Shown here: piece after piece, positions 16,516 to 24,959 of the stretch
How positions within the stretch are numbered: the stretch's first letter is position 1
Layout: each line of letters starts with the position of its first letter
Origin: Litchfieldella rifensis
GTDB taxonomy: Bacteria > Pseudomonadota > Gammaproteobacteria > Pseudomonadales > Halomonadaceae
Assembly: GCF_042646605.1 (NCBI RefSeq)
Contig: NZ_JBHRUG010000012.1
Span: forward strand, 56,373-120,372
Length of the DNA: 64,000 nucleotides
Reading direction: 5' to 3'
Notes under the pieces: generated by a model
Database searches by the model: none
What the model was told of the DNA's origin: nothing
What the model saw: the letters and a program-made list of their open reading frames with translations, nothing else
Made by a program: the position numbers and the translations under genes

Positions 16516-17397
16516 TCAGCCTTCTTCCTGGTGGGTCGTGACATCCTGGCGTTGCTCGGCCTGCAGCAGACGGATACGGCGATTGTCGGCATTGAGCACG
16601 GTGAAGCGCCACCTGCCGAGGTCGGCAGACTCGCCGCGTCGAGGCAAATGACCGAAGCGCTGCATCACCAAGCCACCGACGGTGTCGAATTCATCGTCCG
16701 AGAACTCGGTGTCGAAGCGTTCGTTGAAGTCTTCGATGGGGGTCAGGGCGCGAATGGCGTAACTGCCGTTGCCCAGTGCGCGGATATCCTCTTCTTCGTC
16801 GATATCGTGCTCGTCTTCGATATCGCCGACGATCTGTTCGAGGATGTCCTCGATAGTGACGATGCCCGCGGTGCCGCCGTATTCATCCACCACCACCGCC
16901 ATGTGATTGTGGGTGTCGCGGAATTCCTTGAGCAGGCTATTGAGGCGCTTGGACTCGGGCACGAACATTGCCGGTCGCAGTGCGCTTTTCAACTCGAAGG
17001 ATTCGCGATTGCTCTGGCTCTGGCACAGCAGCGGCAACAGGTCCTTGACCAGCAGGATACCCAGCACCTCGTCGAGATTCTCGCCGACCACCGGGTAGCG
17101 GGAATGGCCGGTCTCGAGGATCACCGGCAGGTACTCTTCCGGAGGCTGATCGATGGTAATGGCGGTCACTTGAGAGCGGGGAATCAGCACCTCGCGCACC
17201 TGCTGATCGCTGATCTGCAGGGCGCCCTCGATAATGGTCAGAGCGTCCTGGTCGAGACGCAGTCGCGAACCGGCCTCGCGCAGGAATTCGAGCAACTCGT
17301 CACGGGAGCTGGGCTCGTCGGTATCGCTGGAAAAGGCGCTGAACAACTTCTCGAGCCAGGTCTTGTTGCCCTGGCTGCTCGATCGGTCTTCGCTCAT
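16516..17397 (-). CDS. corC: CorC/HlyC-family transporter-associated protein (CBS domains)
   Basis: Cytosolic CBS-pair protein linked to magnesium/cobalt efflux in enterobacteria. 293 residues. The CBS pair begins at about residue 70 (VREVLIPRSQVTAI, GHSRYPVVGENLDEVLGILLVKDLL, RPAMFVPESKRLNSLL, HMAVVVDEYGGTAGIVTIEDILEQIVGDIEDEHD) and is followed by a CorC_HlyC domain. No DUF21 membrane domain is present, as expected of CorC. The ATG overlaps the ybeY stop by 4 bp, and it lies 38 bp before lnt. Confidence 0.94.
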   Translation of the reverse strand: MSEDRSSSQGNKTWLEKLFSAFSSDTDEPSSRDELLEFLREAGSRLRLDQDALTIIEGALQISDQQVREVLIPRSQVTAITIDQPPEEYLPVILETGHSRYPVVGENLDEVLGILLVKDLLPLLCQSQSNRESFELKSALRPAMFVPESKRLNSLLKEFRDTHNHMAVVVDEYGGTAGIVTIEDILEQIVGDIEDEHDIDEEEDIRALGNGSYAIRALTPIEDFNERFDTEFSDDEFDTVGGLVMQRFGHLPRRGESADLGRWRFTVLNADNRRIRLLQAEQRQDVTTHQEEG

Positions 17398-17927
17398 GCG
17401 TCGGGTCTCTTGTCCTCGGAGTCAAGGGGACGTGGGGTCAACAGGTATGGGTCGTTGATGCCGAAGCTGGCGAGAATCTCGCGTTCGAGTCGCTCCATGC
17501 GTTCGGCTTCAGACTCTTCGATATGGTCATATCCCAGCAAATGCAAGGTGCCATGCACTACCATATGAGCGTAGTGAGCGACGAGCGACTTGTCTTGCTC
17601 GTGCGCCTCCCGCACCACTACCTCGTGGCAGATCACCAGGTCGCCGAGCAACGGCAGCTCGATGCCGGCGGGGGCGTCGAAGGAAAAGGACAGCACATTG
17701 GTGGGCCGGTCCTTGCCACGATAATCGCGGTTCAGGGTCCGACTCTCCTCGCTGTCGACGAAGCGTACGGTCAACTCATGACGCTTTTCCTCAGGGTGGC
17801 GACGCAGTACCTCGGCCACCCATCGCGCCAAAGTGTCCCGGGCAGGCAGGGCTCGGGTCTCGTCAGCATTCGACAAGGCTATCTGGCGGTCGATGACAAT
17901 GGGGAGAGGCGAAGGTCCGTCACCCAT
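17394..17927 (-). CDS. ybeY: rRNA maturation endoribonuclease YbeY
   Basis: Metal-dependent endoribonuclease required for 16S rRNA 3'-end maturation and ribosome quality control. 177 residues from ATG 17927, which has CAGGAG seven bases upstream. The zinc motif H125-G-T-L-H129-L-L-G-Y-D-H135 is complete. The 5' end overlaps the phoH stop by 8 bp and the 3' end overlaps corC by 4 bp, indicating translational coupling. Confidence 0.96.
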   Translation of the reverse strand: MGDGPSPLPIVIDRQIALSNADETRALPARDTLARWVAEVLRRHPEEKRHELTVRFVDSEESRTLNRDYRGKDRPTNVLSFSFDAPAGIELPLLGDLVICHEVVVREAHEQDKSLVAHYAHMVVHGTLHLLGYDHIEESEAERMERLEREILASFGINDPYLLTPRPLDSEDKRPDA

Positions 17928-19023
17928 GGGAGGACTCCTGATTGCCGGTGGAGGCATCCTGGTCCTTGCTGCGTCCCGCGGTCTGCTGTTCGAGGCGCCG
18001 CTGTTCGCGTTCCTGCTTGCGAGCGCGTTGCTGGGCTTCCTCTTCGGCTTCGAAGTGGTCGTAGGCCTCGATGATGCGCTGCACCAGGGGGTGACGCACC
18101 ACATCCTTGGCGGCGAAATGCGTCACGCCGATCCCCGGGGTGTCCTTGAGGACTTCCAGTACTTGAATCAAGCCGGAGCTGGCCCCCCGTGGCAAGTCGA
18201 CCTGGGTCAGGTCGCCGGTGATTACCGCGGTGGAACCGAAACCGATGCGCGTCAGGAACATCTTCATCTGCTCACGGGTGGTGTTCTGGCTCTCGTCGAG
18301 GATGATGAAGGAGTTGTTCAGCGTGCGCCCGCGCATGTAAGCCAGCGGCGCGATCTCGATGATCTGGCGCTCGATCAGCTTGCCGACTTGCTCGAAGCCG
18401 ATCATCTCGTAGAGCGCATCGTAGAGCGGGCGCAGATAGGGGTCGATCTTCTGGGCCAGGTCGCCGGGGAGAAAGCCGAGCTTCTCGCCGGCCTCCACTG
18501 CCGGGCGCACCAGCAGGATGCGCCGCACTTCCTGCTGATTGAGTGCCTCGACGGCGGCGGCGACGGCCAGATAGGTCTTGCCGGTACCCGCCGGGCCGAT
18601 GCCGAAATTGATATCGTGGGCGCGGATGCTCTGGACATAGCTCTGCTGGTTGAAGCCGCGCGGCTTGATCAAGGTCTTGGGCGTGCGCAACAGCACTTCG
18701 CTGTCGTCGTCCGGTCCTTCTTCTTCCTCCAACGCCTCGAGGCCGGATTCCTGCAGGAACAGGTGCACGGTATCGGGTGACAGGTCGCCGGCTTCGGCTT
18801 CGCGATAGAGGTGCTCGATGACATTGGCCGCCGCCTTGACCCGCGCGCCGGGGCCAGCGAGCTGGAAGGTGTTGCCACGATTGCGTAGCGTCACGCCGAG
18901 GCGCGACTCGACGAGTTTGAGGTGTTCATCGCGCTGGCCGCAGAGGTTGGCCAGGCGCATGGGGTCATTGGGTTCTAGGGTCAGGGTGATGATGCGATTG
19001 GCCTGAGTACTGTTCTGGCTCAA
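17920..19023 (-). CDS. ybeZ: PhoH-like ATPase (YbeZ)
   Basis: P-loop ATPase partner of YbeY in RNA metabolism. 367 residues: an N-terminal RNA-binding-like region (RLGVTLRNRGNTFQLAGPGA), Walker A GIGPAGTGKT ending at residue 150, Walker B in NSFIILDESQNT, and VITGDLTQVDLPR. The last 45 residues are Arg/Glu/Gln-rich (EEEAQQRARKQEREQRR) and probably coiled or disordered. The gap to miaB contains a 22-bp palindrome, so it may be transcribed separately from miaB. Confidence 0.95.
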   Translation of the reverse strand: MSQNSTQANRIITLTLEPNDPMRLANLCGQRDEHLKLVESRLGVTLRNRGNTFQLAGPGARVKAAANVIEHLYREAEAGDLSPDTVHLFLQESGLEALEEEEGPDDDSEVLLRTPKTLIKPRGFNQQSYVQSIRAHDINFGIGPAGTGKTYLAVAAAVEALNQQEVRRILLVRPAVEAGEKLGFLPGDLAQKIDPYLRPLYDALYEMIGFEQVGKLIERQIIEIAPLAYMRGRTLNNSFIILDESQNTTREQMKMFLTRIGFGSTAVITGDLTQVDLPRGASSGLIQVLEVLKDTPGIGVTHFAAKDVVRHPLVQRIIEAYDHFEAEEEAQQRARKQEREQRRLEQQTAGRSKDQDASTGNQESSHG

Positions 19024-19066
19024 GAGCAGAGGATCCGTGCGTTGCAGTAAGATGAAGTGAGCTTAC

Positions 19067-19088
19067 TGCCCCGAGCCGGCTCGGGGCA
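19067..19088. repeat. 22-bp perfect palindrome between miaB and phoH
   Basis: TGCCCCGAGCC / GGCTCGGGGCA without T-run on either strand. It lies in the 133-bp miaB-phoH gap, with a second hairpin CCGGCT-GACG-AGCCGG at 19128-19143. It may act as an mRNA processing or partial termination signal within the operon. Confidence 0.5.
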
Positions 19089-19156
19089 ATGCCTGAAATC
19101 CGCAAGCGTGTATTCCTGCATGGGCTTCCGGCTGACGAGCCGGGGAAAACCGGCGC

Positions 19157-20500
19157 TCAATGGCACTCGGGGGAGGCCAGCTCGCCACGCAGGGAATTGG
19201 GAAGTGCCTCGGTAATTTCCACATCGACGAAGTAGCCGATCAGCTCGGCTGGATTGGCGGCGCGGAAGTTGACCACGCGGTTGTTCTCGGTGCGCCCGGA
19301 GAGTTGGCCCGGATCCTTGGGCGAGAAGCCGGTGACCAGAATGCGTTCGACGTTGCCGACCATGCGTCGGCTGATCCGCATGGCTTGCTGGTTGATGCGT
19401 TCCTGGAGAATCGCCAGGCGCTGTTTCTTGACCGACTCCGGCGTCTCGTCCTCAAGGCTGGCCGCGGGCGTGCCGGGGCGTGCCGAATAGACGAAGCTGA
19501 ACGAGACATCGAAGCCGATACGGTGAATGAGATCCATGGTGGCTTCGAAATCGGCTTCCGTCTCACCGGGGAAGCCGACGATGAAGTCCGATGAGAAGCT
19601 GATGTCGGGGCGCAGGGTGCGGATGCGCTCCAGCTTGTCGACGTATTCCTCGACGCCGTGGCCGCGCTTCATGGCCGCCAGGATCCGGTCGGAGCCGGAC
19701 TGCACCGGCAGATGCAGGTGACTGACCAGTTCAGGAATCTCCCCGTAGGCCTCGATCAGGCTGTCGGAGAACTCCACCGGGTGCGAGGTGGTGAAGCGGA
19801 TGCGGTCGATACCTTCCACTGCCGCCACGCAGGCGATCAGCTCGGCCAGGTCGATTTCGTCGCCGAGCCGATTCTCGCCGCGATAGGCATTGACGTTCTG
19901 GCCCAGCAGGTTGATTTCGCGCACGCCTTGGTCGGCGAGGTGGATGACCTCGTCCATCACCGCCTCGAAGGGGCGCGATACCTCCTCGCCACGGGTATAG
20001 GGCACCACACAGAAGGTGCAGTACTTGGAGCAACCTTCCATGATCGAGACGAAGGCCGTGGCCCCATCCGAGGATGGCTTGGGCAAGTGATCGAACTTCT
20101 CGATCTCGGGGAAGGTCACGTCGACCACCGAGATCTGGTCCGACTGGCGGGCGTCGAGCATGGATGGGACGCGATGCAGGGTCTGCGGTCCGAATACCAT
20201 GTCGACATAGGGCGCGCGCTTGCGCAGGGCCTCGCCTTCCTGGCTGGCTACGCAGCCACCGACACCGATGACCAGCTCGGGATTCTGCTCCTTGAGCTTC
20301 TTCCAGCGGCCGAGCTGATGAAAGACCTTCTCCTGGGCCTTCTCACGGATCGAGCAGGTGTTGAGCAGAATGACATCGGCTTCATGCTCGTCGTCGGTCA
20401 GTTCGAGCTGATGAGTCTCGCCGAGCAGATCCGCCATGCGAGCGGAGTCGTACTCGTTCATCTGGCAGCCATGGGTCTTGATGAAGAGTTTCTTCGCCAT
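19157..20500 (-). CDS. miaB: tRNA-2-methylthio-N6-dimethylallyladenosine synthase
   Basis: Radical-SAM methylthiotransferase acting on i6A37 of tRNAs. 447 residues. N-terminal UPF0004 domain with cluster cysteines C12, C49 and C83, radical-SAM motif C157-SKY-C161-TF-C164, and C-terminal TRAM domain (VERILVTGFSPKDPGQLSGRTENNR). All six cluster cysteines are present at the expected spacing. First gene of the minus-strand run towards lnt. Confidence 0.97.
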   Translation of the reverse strand: MAKKLFIKTHGCQMNEYDSARMADLLGETHQLELTDDEHEADVILLNTCSIREKAQEKVFHQLGRWKKLKEQNPELVIGVGGCVASQEGEALRKRAPYVDMVFGPQTLHRVPSMLDARQSDQISVVDVTFPEIEKFDHLPKPSSDGATAFVSIMEGCSKYCTFCVVPYTRGEEVSRPFEAVMDEVIHLADQGVREINLLGQNVNAYRGENRLGDEIDLAELIACVAAVEGIDRIRFTTSHPVEFSDSLIEAYGEIPELVSHLHLPVQSGSDRILAAMKRGHGVEEYVDKLERIRTLRPDISFSSDFIVGFPGETEADFEATMDLIHRIGFDVSFSFVYSARPGTPAASLEDETPESVKKQRLAILQERINQQAMRISRRMVGNVERILVTGFSPKDPGQLSGRTENNRVVNFRAANPAELIGYFVDVEITEALPNSLRGELASPECH

Positions 20501-20805
20501 AAGAATACCGTCGTTGCGCGTGGTGCGCCCGACTTGTCACCAGTTCCAGGAAAGTTGAGTGCGTGGCCGGACGGCCGGAGTCGATTGTCTTCACTCAATT
20601 ATACGGATCCGCTATCGATGGGGCTAGGGCGCGTTTCAATATCGCGCACAGGCGCACCCGGAAGCGCTGGGCATACCGATGGCGAGTGAAAGCGTCCCGG
20701 TCGCGTGGCTTTTCGGGATCGGGTCTATGGTATTCTTGCAAATTCGAGGGGGGACAGCAGATTCGGTTCCCCAAGTGTTTTAGTGGCGTTCAGCACAGGG
20801 TCAAT
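20501..20805. other. 305-bp intergenic region between miaB and the DUF1820 gene
   Basis: Divergent promoter region. I see a weak -10 candidate TATTCT (20731-20736) for the plus-strand gene and no convincing -35. No RNA gene, repeat or coding similarity was recognised. Confidence 0.4.
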
Positions 20806-21135
20806 ATGGCGTCCAAACCCATCTACCGAGTGGTGTTTCACAATCAGGGCGAGATCTGGGAGCTCTACGCACGCGAGATCTTCCAGAGCGACCTGTGGGG
20901 TTTCATCGAGGTCGAAGCCTTCGTCTTCGAAGATGCCTCCAAACTGGTGGTGGATCCGTCCACCGAGAAGCTGCGGCGGACGTTCGATGGTGTCAATCGC
21001 AGCTACATCCCCTTGAATGCCATCGTGCGCATCGACGAAGTGGAGCGCGAAGGCACGCCCAGGGCGGTCAAGGCCGAGGGCAAAGTGGCGGAGTTTCCAC
21101 GCCCCATGGGGTGGCCGCCGCGAGATGATGGATAG
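20806..21135 (+). CDS. DUF1820 family protein
   Basis: 109-residue conserved protein of unknown function, seen in gammaproteobacteria. The sequence opens MASKPIYRVVFHNQGEIWEL and includes SDLWGFIEVEAFVFEDAS and NRSYIPLNAIVRIDEVEREG, which I recognise as DUF1820. Soluble, no membrane segment. AGGG precedes the ATG. The frame continues upstream to 20563 without protein-like sequence, so the start at 20806 is preferred. Confidence 0.88.
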   Translation: MASKPIYRVVFHNQGEIWELYAREIFQSDLWGFIEVEAFVFEDASKLVVDPSTEKLRRTFDGVNRSYIPLNAIVRIDEVEREGTPRAVKAEGKVAEFPRPMGWPPRDDG

Positions 21136-21213
21136 ATCAAAAAGTAATCGATCTGTAGCTGTGCCAGGCGCTTCGCCATCCGCGAAAGCCTTGCCAGCCG
21201 GTTTTCCCAAGAC

Positions 21214-21236
21214 TTATCCACAGAAAGTGTGGATGG
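21214..21236. promoter_or_regulatory. Inverted pair of DnaA-box-like sequences
   Basis: TTATCCACA (21214-21222) matches the consensus DnaA box. Five bases later TGTGGATGG (21228-21236) is the reverse-oriented box with one or two changes. They lie 108 bp before the SH3/TM gene. This could be a DnaA-titrating or DnaA-regulated site, or chance. Confidence 0.4.
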
Positions 21237-21344
21237 GGACGAGTCTCATCGCGACGCCACCGGCACAGGAGGTGCCGGGGTCGCAAGCGGGTGTGTGGCA
21301 GCGTTTCATGGAGCCCTTTCGATAGTTATCAAGACGGCAGAATT

Positions 21345-21968
21345 ATGCGTAAAATCAATGTCTTATTTGCAGGGGCGGTGTTGGCGACATGGGTCTCGCC
21401 TGTGTTGGCGCAAGACGTGGACGACAACACCCGTTGGGTATCCGACGAACTGACCACCTTTGTGCGCAGTGGTCCCACCGATGGGTATCGTATCGTCGGC
21501 ACCCTGACCGCCGGTGAGCCAGTCACGCTGCTCGAGACCAGCGGCGACTATAGCCGGGTGGAGGGTGGCGACGGCGATGTCGTGTGGATCCTGTCCAATG
21601 AATTGCAGGATCAGCCGAGTGCCAGGCAGCGGCTTCCCGAACTCGAACAGCAGGTCGATGTCTTGACCACTGAACTCGAGGGCATCAATGAAGAGTGGGA
21701 GCGTCGTGTCGCGGCGATGACGGAAACGCTGGAGATTCGTGAACAGCGCATCACCGAACTCGAGGCTCGCAATCAGCAACTCGACAGCGAGATCAGCGAC
21801 GCGCAGCAGTCGATGCGGGGACTTCAGGCGCGTCTCGATACCCAGGAAGAGGACCTGCTGTTGCGCTACTTCATGTACGGGGGTGGCGTGGCCGGTGCCG
21901 GGCTGGTCCTGGGACTGCTTGTCCCTCATCTGCCACAGCGGCGCAAGAAACGCGATCGCTGGTTCTGA
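21345..21968 (+). CDS. SH3-domain and transmembrane protein (TIGR04211 type)
   Basis: 207-residue envelope protein. Signal peptide (MRKINVLFAGAVLATWVSPVLAQ), bacterial SH3 domain (about 30-90: TTFVRSGPTDGYRIVGTLTA, WILSNELQ), a coiled coil of about 90 residues (LEQQVDVLTTELEGINEEW, LEIREQRITELEARNQQL) and one C-terminal membrane helix with a basic end (PQRRKKRDRWF). This is the architecture of the YgiM-like family: periplasmic SH3 head on a membrane-anchored stalk. Function unknown, possibly peptidoglycan-related. The tpm gene follows after 8 bp. Confidence 0.88.
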   Translation: MRKINVLFAGAVLATWVSPVLAQDVDDNTRWVSDELTTFVRSGPTDGYRIVGTLTAGEPVTLLETSGDYSRVEGGDGDVVWILSNELQDQPSARQRLPELEQQVDVLTTELEGINEEWERRVAAMTETLEIREQRITELEARNQQLDSEISDAQQSMRGLQARLDTQEEDLLLRYFMYGGGVAGAGLVLGLLVPHLPQRRKKRDRWF

Positions 21969-21976
21969 GGGTAGCC

Positions 21977-22636
21977 ATGAGCGAGAGCGAAGAGAGCGGG
22001 GTGGTGAACGAATGGCTGACGCGCTGGCGTGAGGGGCGGATCGGCTTTCACCGCGACGCTACCCATCCGGTGCTGCATCGATACTGGCCGTGTCTCGGCG
22101 TGCCCGAGGGAACCAAGGTACTGGTCCCATTGTGCGGCAAGAGCCTGGACATGCGCTATCTTGCCGAACGTGGCCACCCGGTGCTGGGCATCGAGCTATC
22201 ACTCGAGGCGATCGAGCAATTCACCGCCGAGGGGCAGGGCGAGGTATCCCGCTACCGGCAAGGGGATTTCCATGTTTACCGCCAGGGTAGCATTGAACTC
22301 TGGGGGGGTGACTTCTTCCACTTCCATATCGAGCAGGCGGCAGAAATCGGTGCCTTCTACGACCGTGCCGCCCTGATCGCCTTGCCCGAAGCAACGCGGC
22401 AGCGTTATGCCTTCCACCTGGCGCAGTTGATACCTCCCGGGGCCCGCGGCCTTCTGATCAGCCTGGTCCGGGCGCCGGGTGACGACCGAGGGCCGCCCTA
22501 TAGTGTCGACGCCGATGAGGTGCGACGGTTGTTCACCCCCAACTTCGAACTCACTCATCTCGAGGATGGCGAGCCCGAGGACAATGGCTGGCGGGAAAGC
22601 GCCTGGTCATTGGTGAGGCGAGGCCCAGAAGTGTGA
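21977..22636 (+). CDS. tpm: Thiopurine S-methyltransferase
   Basis: SAM-dependent methyltransferase. Bacterial TPMTs methylate thiols and oxyanions such as selenite or tellurite. 219 residues. WLTRWREGRIGFH at the N-terminus, the SAM motif VLVPLCGKSLDMRYLAERGH, GIELS, and DRAALIALPEATRQRYA are diagnostic. GAGGG precedes the ATG; it is linked to the SH3/TM gene. A hairpin (22643-22666) separates it from the convergent lipoprotein gene. Confidence 0.93.
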   Translation: MSESEESGVVNEWLTRWREGRIGFHRDATHPVLHRYWPCLGVPEGTKVLVPLCGKSLDMRYLAERGHPVLGIELSLEAIEQFTAEGQGEVSRYRQGDFHVYRQGSIELWGGDFFHFHIEQAAEIGAFYDRAALIALPEATRQRYAFHLAQLIPPGARGLLISLVRAPGDDRGPPYSVDADEVRRLFTPNFELTHLEDGEPEDNGWRESAWSLVRRGPEV

Positions 22637-22642
22637 TATCGA

Positions 22643-22666
22643 CGAGCGCCTGGTAACGGGCGCTCG
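22643..22666. terminator. Hairpin between convergent tpm and yajG-like genes
   Basis: CGAGCGCC (22643-22650), 8-base loop, GGCGCTCG (22659-22666). No strong T-run on either strand, so probably a weak bidirectional terminator. Confidence 0.5.
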
Positions 22667-22677
22667 CCGACAGGCTT

Positions 22678-23265
22678 TCAGCGGGCCAGCAAGCGGCCCA
22701 GCTCGGGGTCGCGGAAGGTGCGGTTCAAGGCGTCACTGAGCAACTCGTTGACCATGCGGGTATTGTCTTCGCGGTCGGGGCGGATCGCATAGCTTTGCTC
22801 GCGCCGCGAGGTATAGGTGCCGGTGTAAGTGTTGCCGCCATTGACGGCCTGGGCCTGCAAGACCGCTTCAAGACGCGCATTGCCGAGCAGGGGCTGGGCA
22901 TCGCCGCGCTCGTAACCCAGACGCGTCAGGGTGAGGGTCAGGCTAGGGCGTCCCTCGGCACTCTCGGTCGTCGGCGTCAGGCCCATCTGGCGTACGGCCT
23001 GTTCGGCCTGGGTTTGCAGCTTGGGTACCACATCGTGAGCATAGACGGTAATGGTGGCCGTCGACATCGCAGCGCCGCTGCGGGTGCCCAGCACCTCGGA
23101 CTCGCGACCGTCCACTGCGTTGACGGTGACCTGCTGTCCACCGCCGGCCTGGGGGATATTGGCCGTGACCTTCGGATCGACCTGCAAATAATGCGGGCTC
23201 GAGCAGCCGGCGAGTAGCAGCATGCCCACCCATAGCCACAATCCCGACAACCAACGTCTTTGCAT
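22678..23265 (-). CDS. YajG-like lipoprotein
   Basis: 195-residue outer-membrane-type lipoprotein. Basic start MQRRW, hydrophobic stretch and lipobox LLAGC (mature Cys about residue 21). The remainder (LQVDPKVTANIPQ, RESEVLGTRSG, VVPKLQTQAEQAVRQMGL, SLTLTLTRLGYE, LSDALNRTFRDPEL) matches the YajG family layout. Function unknown. It is a substrate for the lnt product encoded about 6 kb away in this window. Confidence 0.85.
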   Translation of the reverse strand: MQRRWLSGLWLWVGMLLLAGCSSPHYLQVDPKVTANIPQAGGGQQVTVNAVDGRESEVLGTRSGAAMSTATITVYAHDVVPKLQTQAEQAVRQMGLTPTTESAEGRPSLTLTLTRLGYERGDAQPLLGNARLEAVLQAQAVNGGNTYTGTYTSRREQSYAIRPDREDNTRMVNELLSDALNRTFRDPELGRLLAR

Positions 23266-23609
23266 CCTGAACTCCCTGTTTGATGACGAGGCTTTGGTGC
23301 CGAGTATAAGCCGAGAGTGGCTCTCAGGCGATGGCTCTGGTTGTCGATGTCTGTTCAGTCACCATGAAATGACAATTTTCCAGACTGTCCCCCGGCATCT
23401 GGTGATTGCCACCTTCGATCCGTTCTCGTGATTCGGAATACGTTTGCTCGATTTTGGATTCGTTTTTCTGATCCAAAAATACAGATAACTATATTTTATC
23501 TAATCTCATGTGCCTCCTAAGGTTGGGTCATGACAGCGCGCAACGAGACTGTCGGCGGGAAGTGGTCGTTGTTCGGCGGCCAGGACGTGCTCACCAGAAG
23601 GACCCATAC
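23266..23609. other. AT-rich intergenic region upstream of the flavin monooxygenase gene
   Basis: 344 bp without a convincing gene. It holds a LysR-type operator candidate (23452-23478) and a downstream TATATT -10 candidate. Its A+T content is visibly higher than that of the flanking genes, as expected of a regulated promoter at the edge of an accessory block. Confidence 0.5.
23452..23478. promoter_or_regulatory. LysR-type operator candidate (T-N11-A palindrome)
   Basis: TTTTGGAT (23452-23459), 11 bases, ATCCAAAA (23471-23478): a perfect 8+8 palindrome with the T-N11-A spacing typical of LysR-family binding sites. It lies about 130 bp before the monooxygenase ATG, ahead of a TATATT hexamer. 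The likely binder is the LysR protein encoded at 27410-28375 (inference). Confidence 0.5.
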
Positions 23610-24959
23610 ATGACAGTTGAAAAAATGGAAATAGATACGCTTGTCGTTGGTGCCGGTCAGGCCGGCGTGGCCATGAGCGAACACCTGAGCAACCAGGGCG
23701 TGCCCCACCTGGTACTGGAGCGCAATCGCATCGCCGAGGCTTGGCGCACGCAACGTTGGGACTCCCTGGTGGCCAATGGCCCGGCCTGGCACGATCGCTT
23801 CCCGGGGCTCGAGTTCGACGACCTAGACCCCGATGCCTTCGCCCCCAAGGAGCGCGTAGCGGCCTATTTCGAAGCCTACGCCAAGAAGATCAATGCCCCC
23901 ATCCGCACAGGGGTCGAGGTCAAGTCGGTGGAGCGCAACAGTGACCGGCCAGGCTTCACCATCGAGACCTCCAAGGGGGTGATCGAGGCCAACCGGGTGG
24001 TGGCCGCCACCGGCCCCTTCCAGACGCCGGTGATTCCGCCTATCGCTCCCGACGACGAGACCCTCACACAGATCCACTCCGCAGAGTATCGCAATCCCCA
24101 GCAGCTGCCGAAAGGCGCGGTGCTGGTGGTGGGTGCCGGTTCCTCCGGGGTGCAGATCGCGGATGAGCTGCAGCGTGCCGGCAAGCAGGTTTATCTCTCG
24201 GTTGGACCGCACGATCGTCCTCCGCGCGCCTATCGCAACCGTGACTTCTGCTGGTGGTTGGGCGTTCTCGGCGAGTGGGATGTCGAGGCCAGGCAGCCGG
24301 GCACGGAGCATGTCACCATTGCAGTGAGCGGTGCTCATGGTGGCCATACGGTTGACTTTCGGGGGCTTGCCAATCAGGGGATGACGCTCGTTGGTCGCAC
24401 GCAATCGTTCGATGACGGTGTGGTGACCTTCGAATCGGATCTTGCCGACAACCTTGCACGCGGCGATGAGAACTATCTGTTGCTGCTGGACGCAGCTGAT
24501 GCCTATGTTGCCCGCAATGGTCTCGACCTTCCGGAAGAGCCTGAAGCCCGCCATATCCTCCCGGATCCGGAATGTGTGACCCATCCCCTTCTTGAGCTCG
24601 ATCTGGCCAAGGCCGGCGTTACCTCGATCGTCTGGGCAACTGGCTTTGCGGTCGATTACCGCTGGCTGAATGTCAACGCCTTCGACAAAAACGGCAAACC
24701 GCAGCATCAGCGCGGTGTTTCGAGCGAGCCAGGCGTCTATTTCGTGGGTCTGCCGTGGCTATCGCGTCGTGGCTCCAGCTTCATCTGGGGTGTCTGGCAC
24801 GATGCCAAGCATATTGCGGACCACATCGCCACGCAGCGCAAGTATCTTGCCTATCATGATGCCTCGCAACGCCAGGCAGAAGACGATCGAAAGGATAGGC
24901 CTGATGGCACATCCCCTTATTCGCAAGTTCAAAACGTCAGCACAATGGGGGTAAGTTGA
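23610..24959 (+). CDS. Flavin-containing monooxygenase-like FAD/NAD(P) protein
   Basis: Group B flavin-dependent monooxygenase-type protein, often mis-named as involved in K+ transport. 449 residues. FAD-binding GAGQAGVAMSEHL at the N-terminus, EAWRTQRWDSL, second Rossmann motif VVGAGSSGVQIADEL near residue 180, and ATGFAVDYRWL near the C-terminus. It would oxidise an N- or S-containing compound with NADPH and O2; substrate unknown. AAGGA precedes the ATG. Its stop overlaps the RidA start (TGATG), making an operon with RidA and DUF1028 genes. Confidence 0.82.
   Translation: MTVEKMEIDTLVVGAGQAGVAMSEHLSNQGVPHLVLERNRIAEAWRTQRWDSLVANGPAWHDRFPGLEFDDLDPDAFAPKERVAAYFEAYAKKINAPIRTGVEVKSVERNSDRPGFTIETSKGVIEANRVVAATGPFQTPVIPPIAPDDETLTQIHSAEYRNPQQLPKGAVLVVGAGSSGVQIADELQRAGKQVYLSVGPHDRPPRAYRNRDFCWWLGVLGEWDVEARQPGTEHVTIAVSGAHGGHTVDFRGLANQGMTLVGRTQSFDDGVVTFESDLADNLARGDENYLLLLDAADAYVARNGLDLPEEPEARHILPDPECVTHPLLELDLAKAGVTSIVWATGFAVDYRWLNVNAFDKNGKPQHQRGVSSEPGVYFVGLPWLSRRGSSFIWGVWHDAKHIADHIATQRKYLAYHDASQRQAEDDRKDRPDGTSPYSQVQNVSTMGVS

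Noticed and set aside
15263..17568. Long plus-strand open frames opposite lnt and corC
   Set aside because: Low-complexity Gly/Gln/Arg-rich translations without motifs; the minus-strand genes have complete catalytic motifs.
17833..18780. Plus-strand open frame opposite phoH
   Set aside because: Shadow of the conserved P-loop gene; product has no recognisable domain.
23610..24959. Naming the flavoprotein a potassium transport protein
   Set aside because: The two Rossmann motifs and overall layout are those of flavin monooxygenase-like enzymes; no membrane segment is present.
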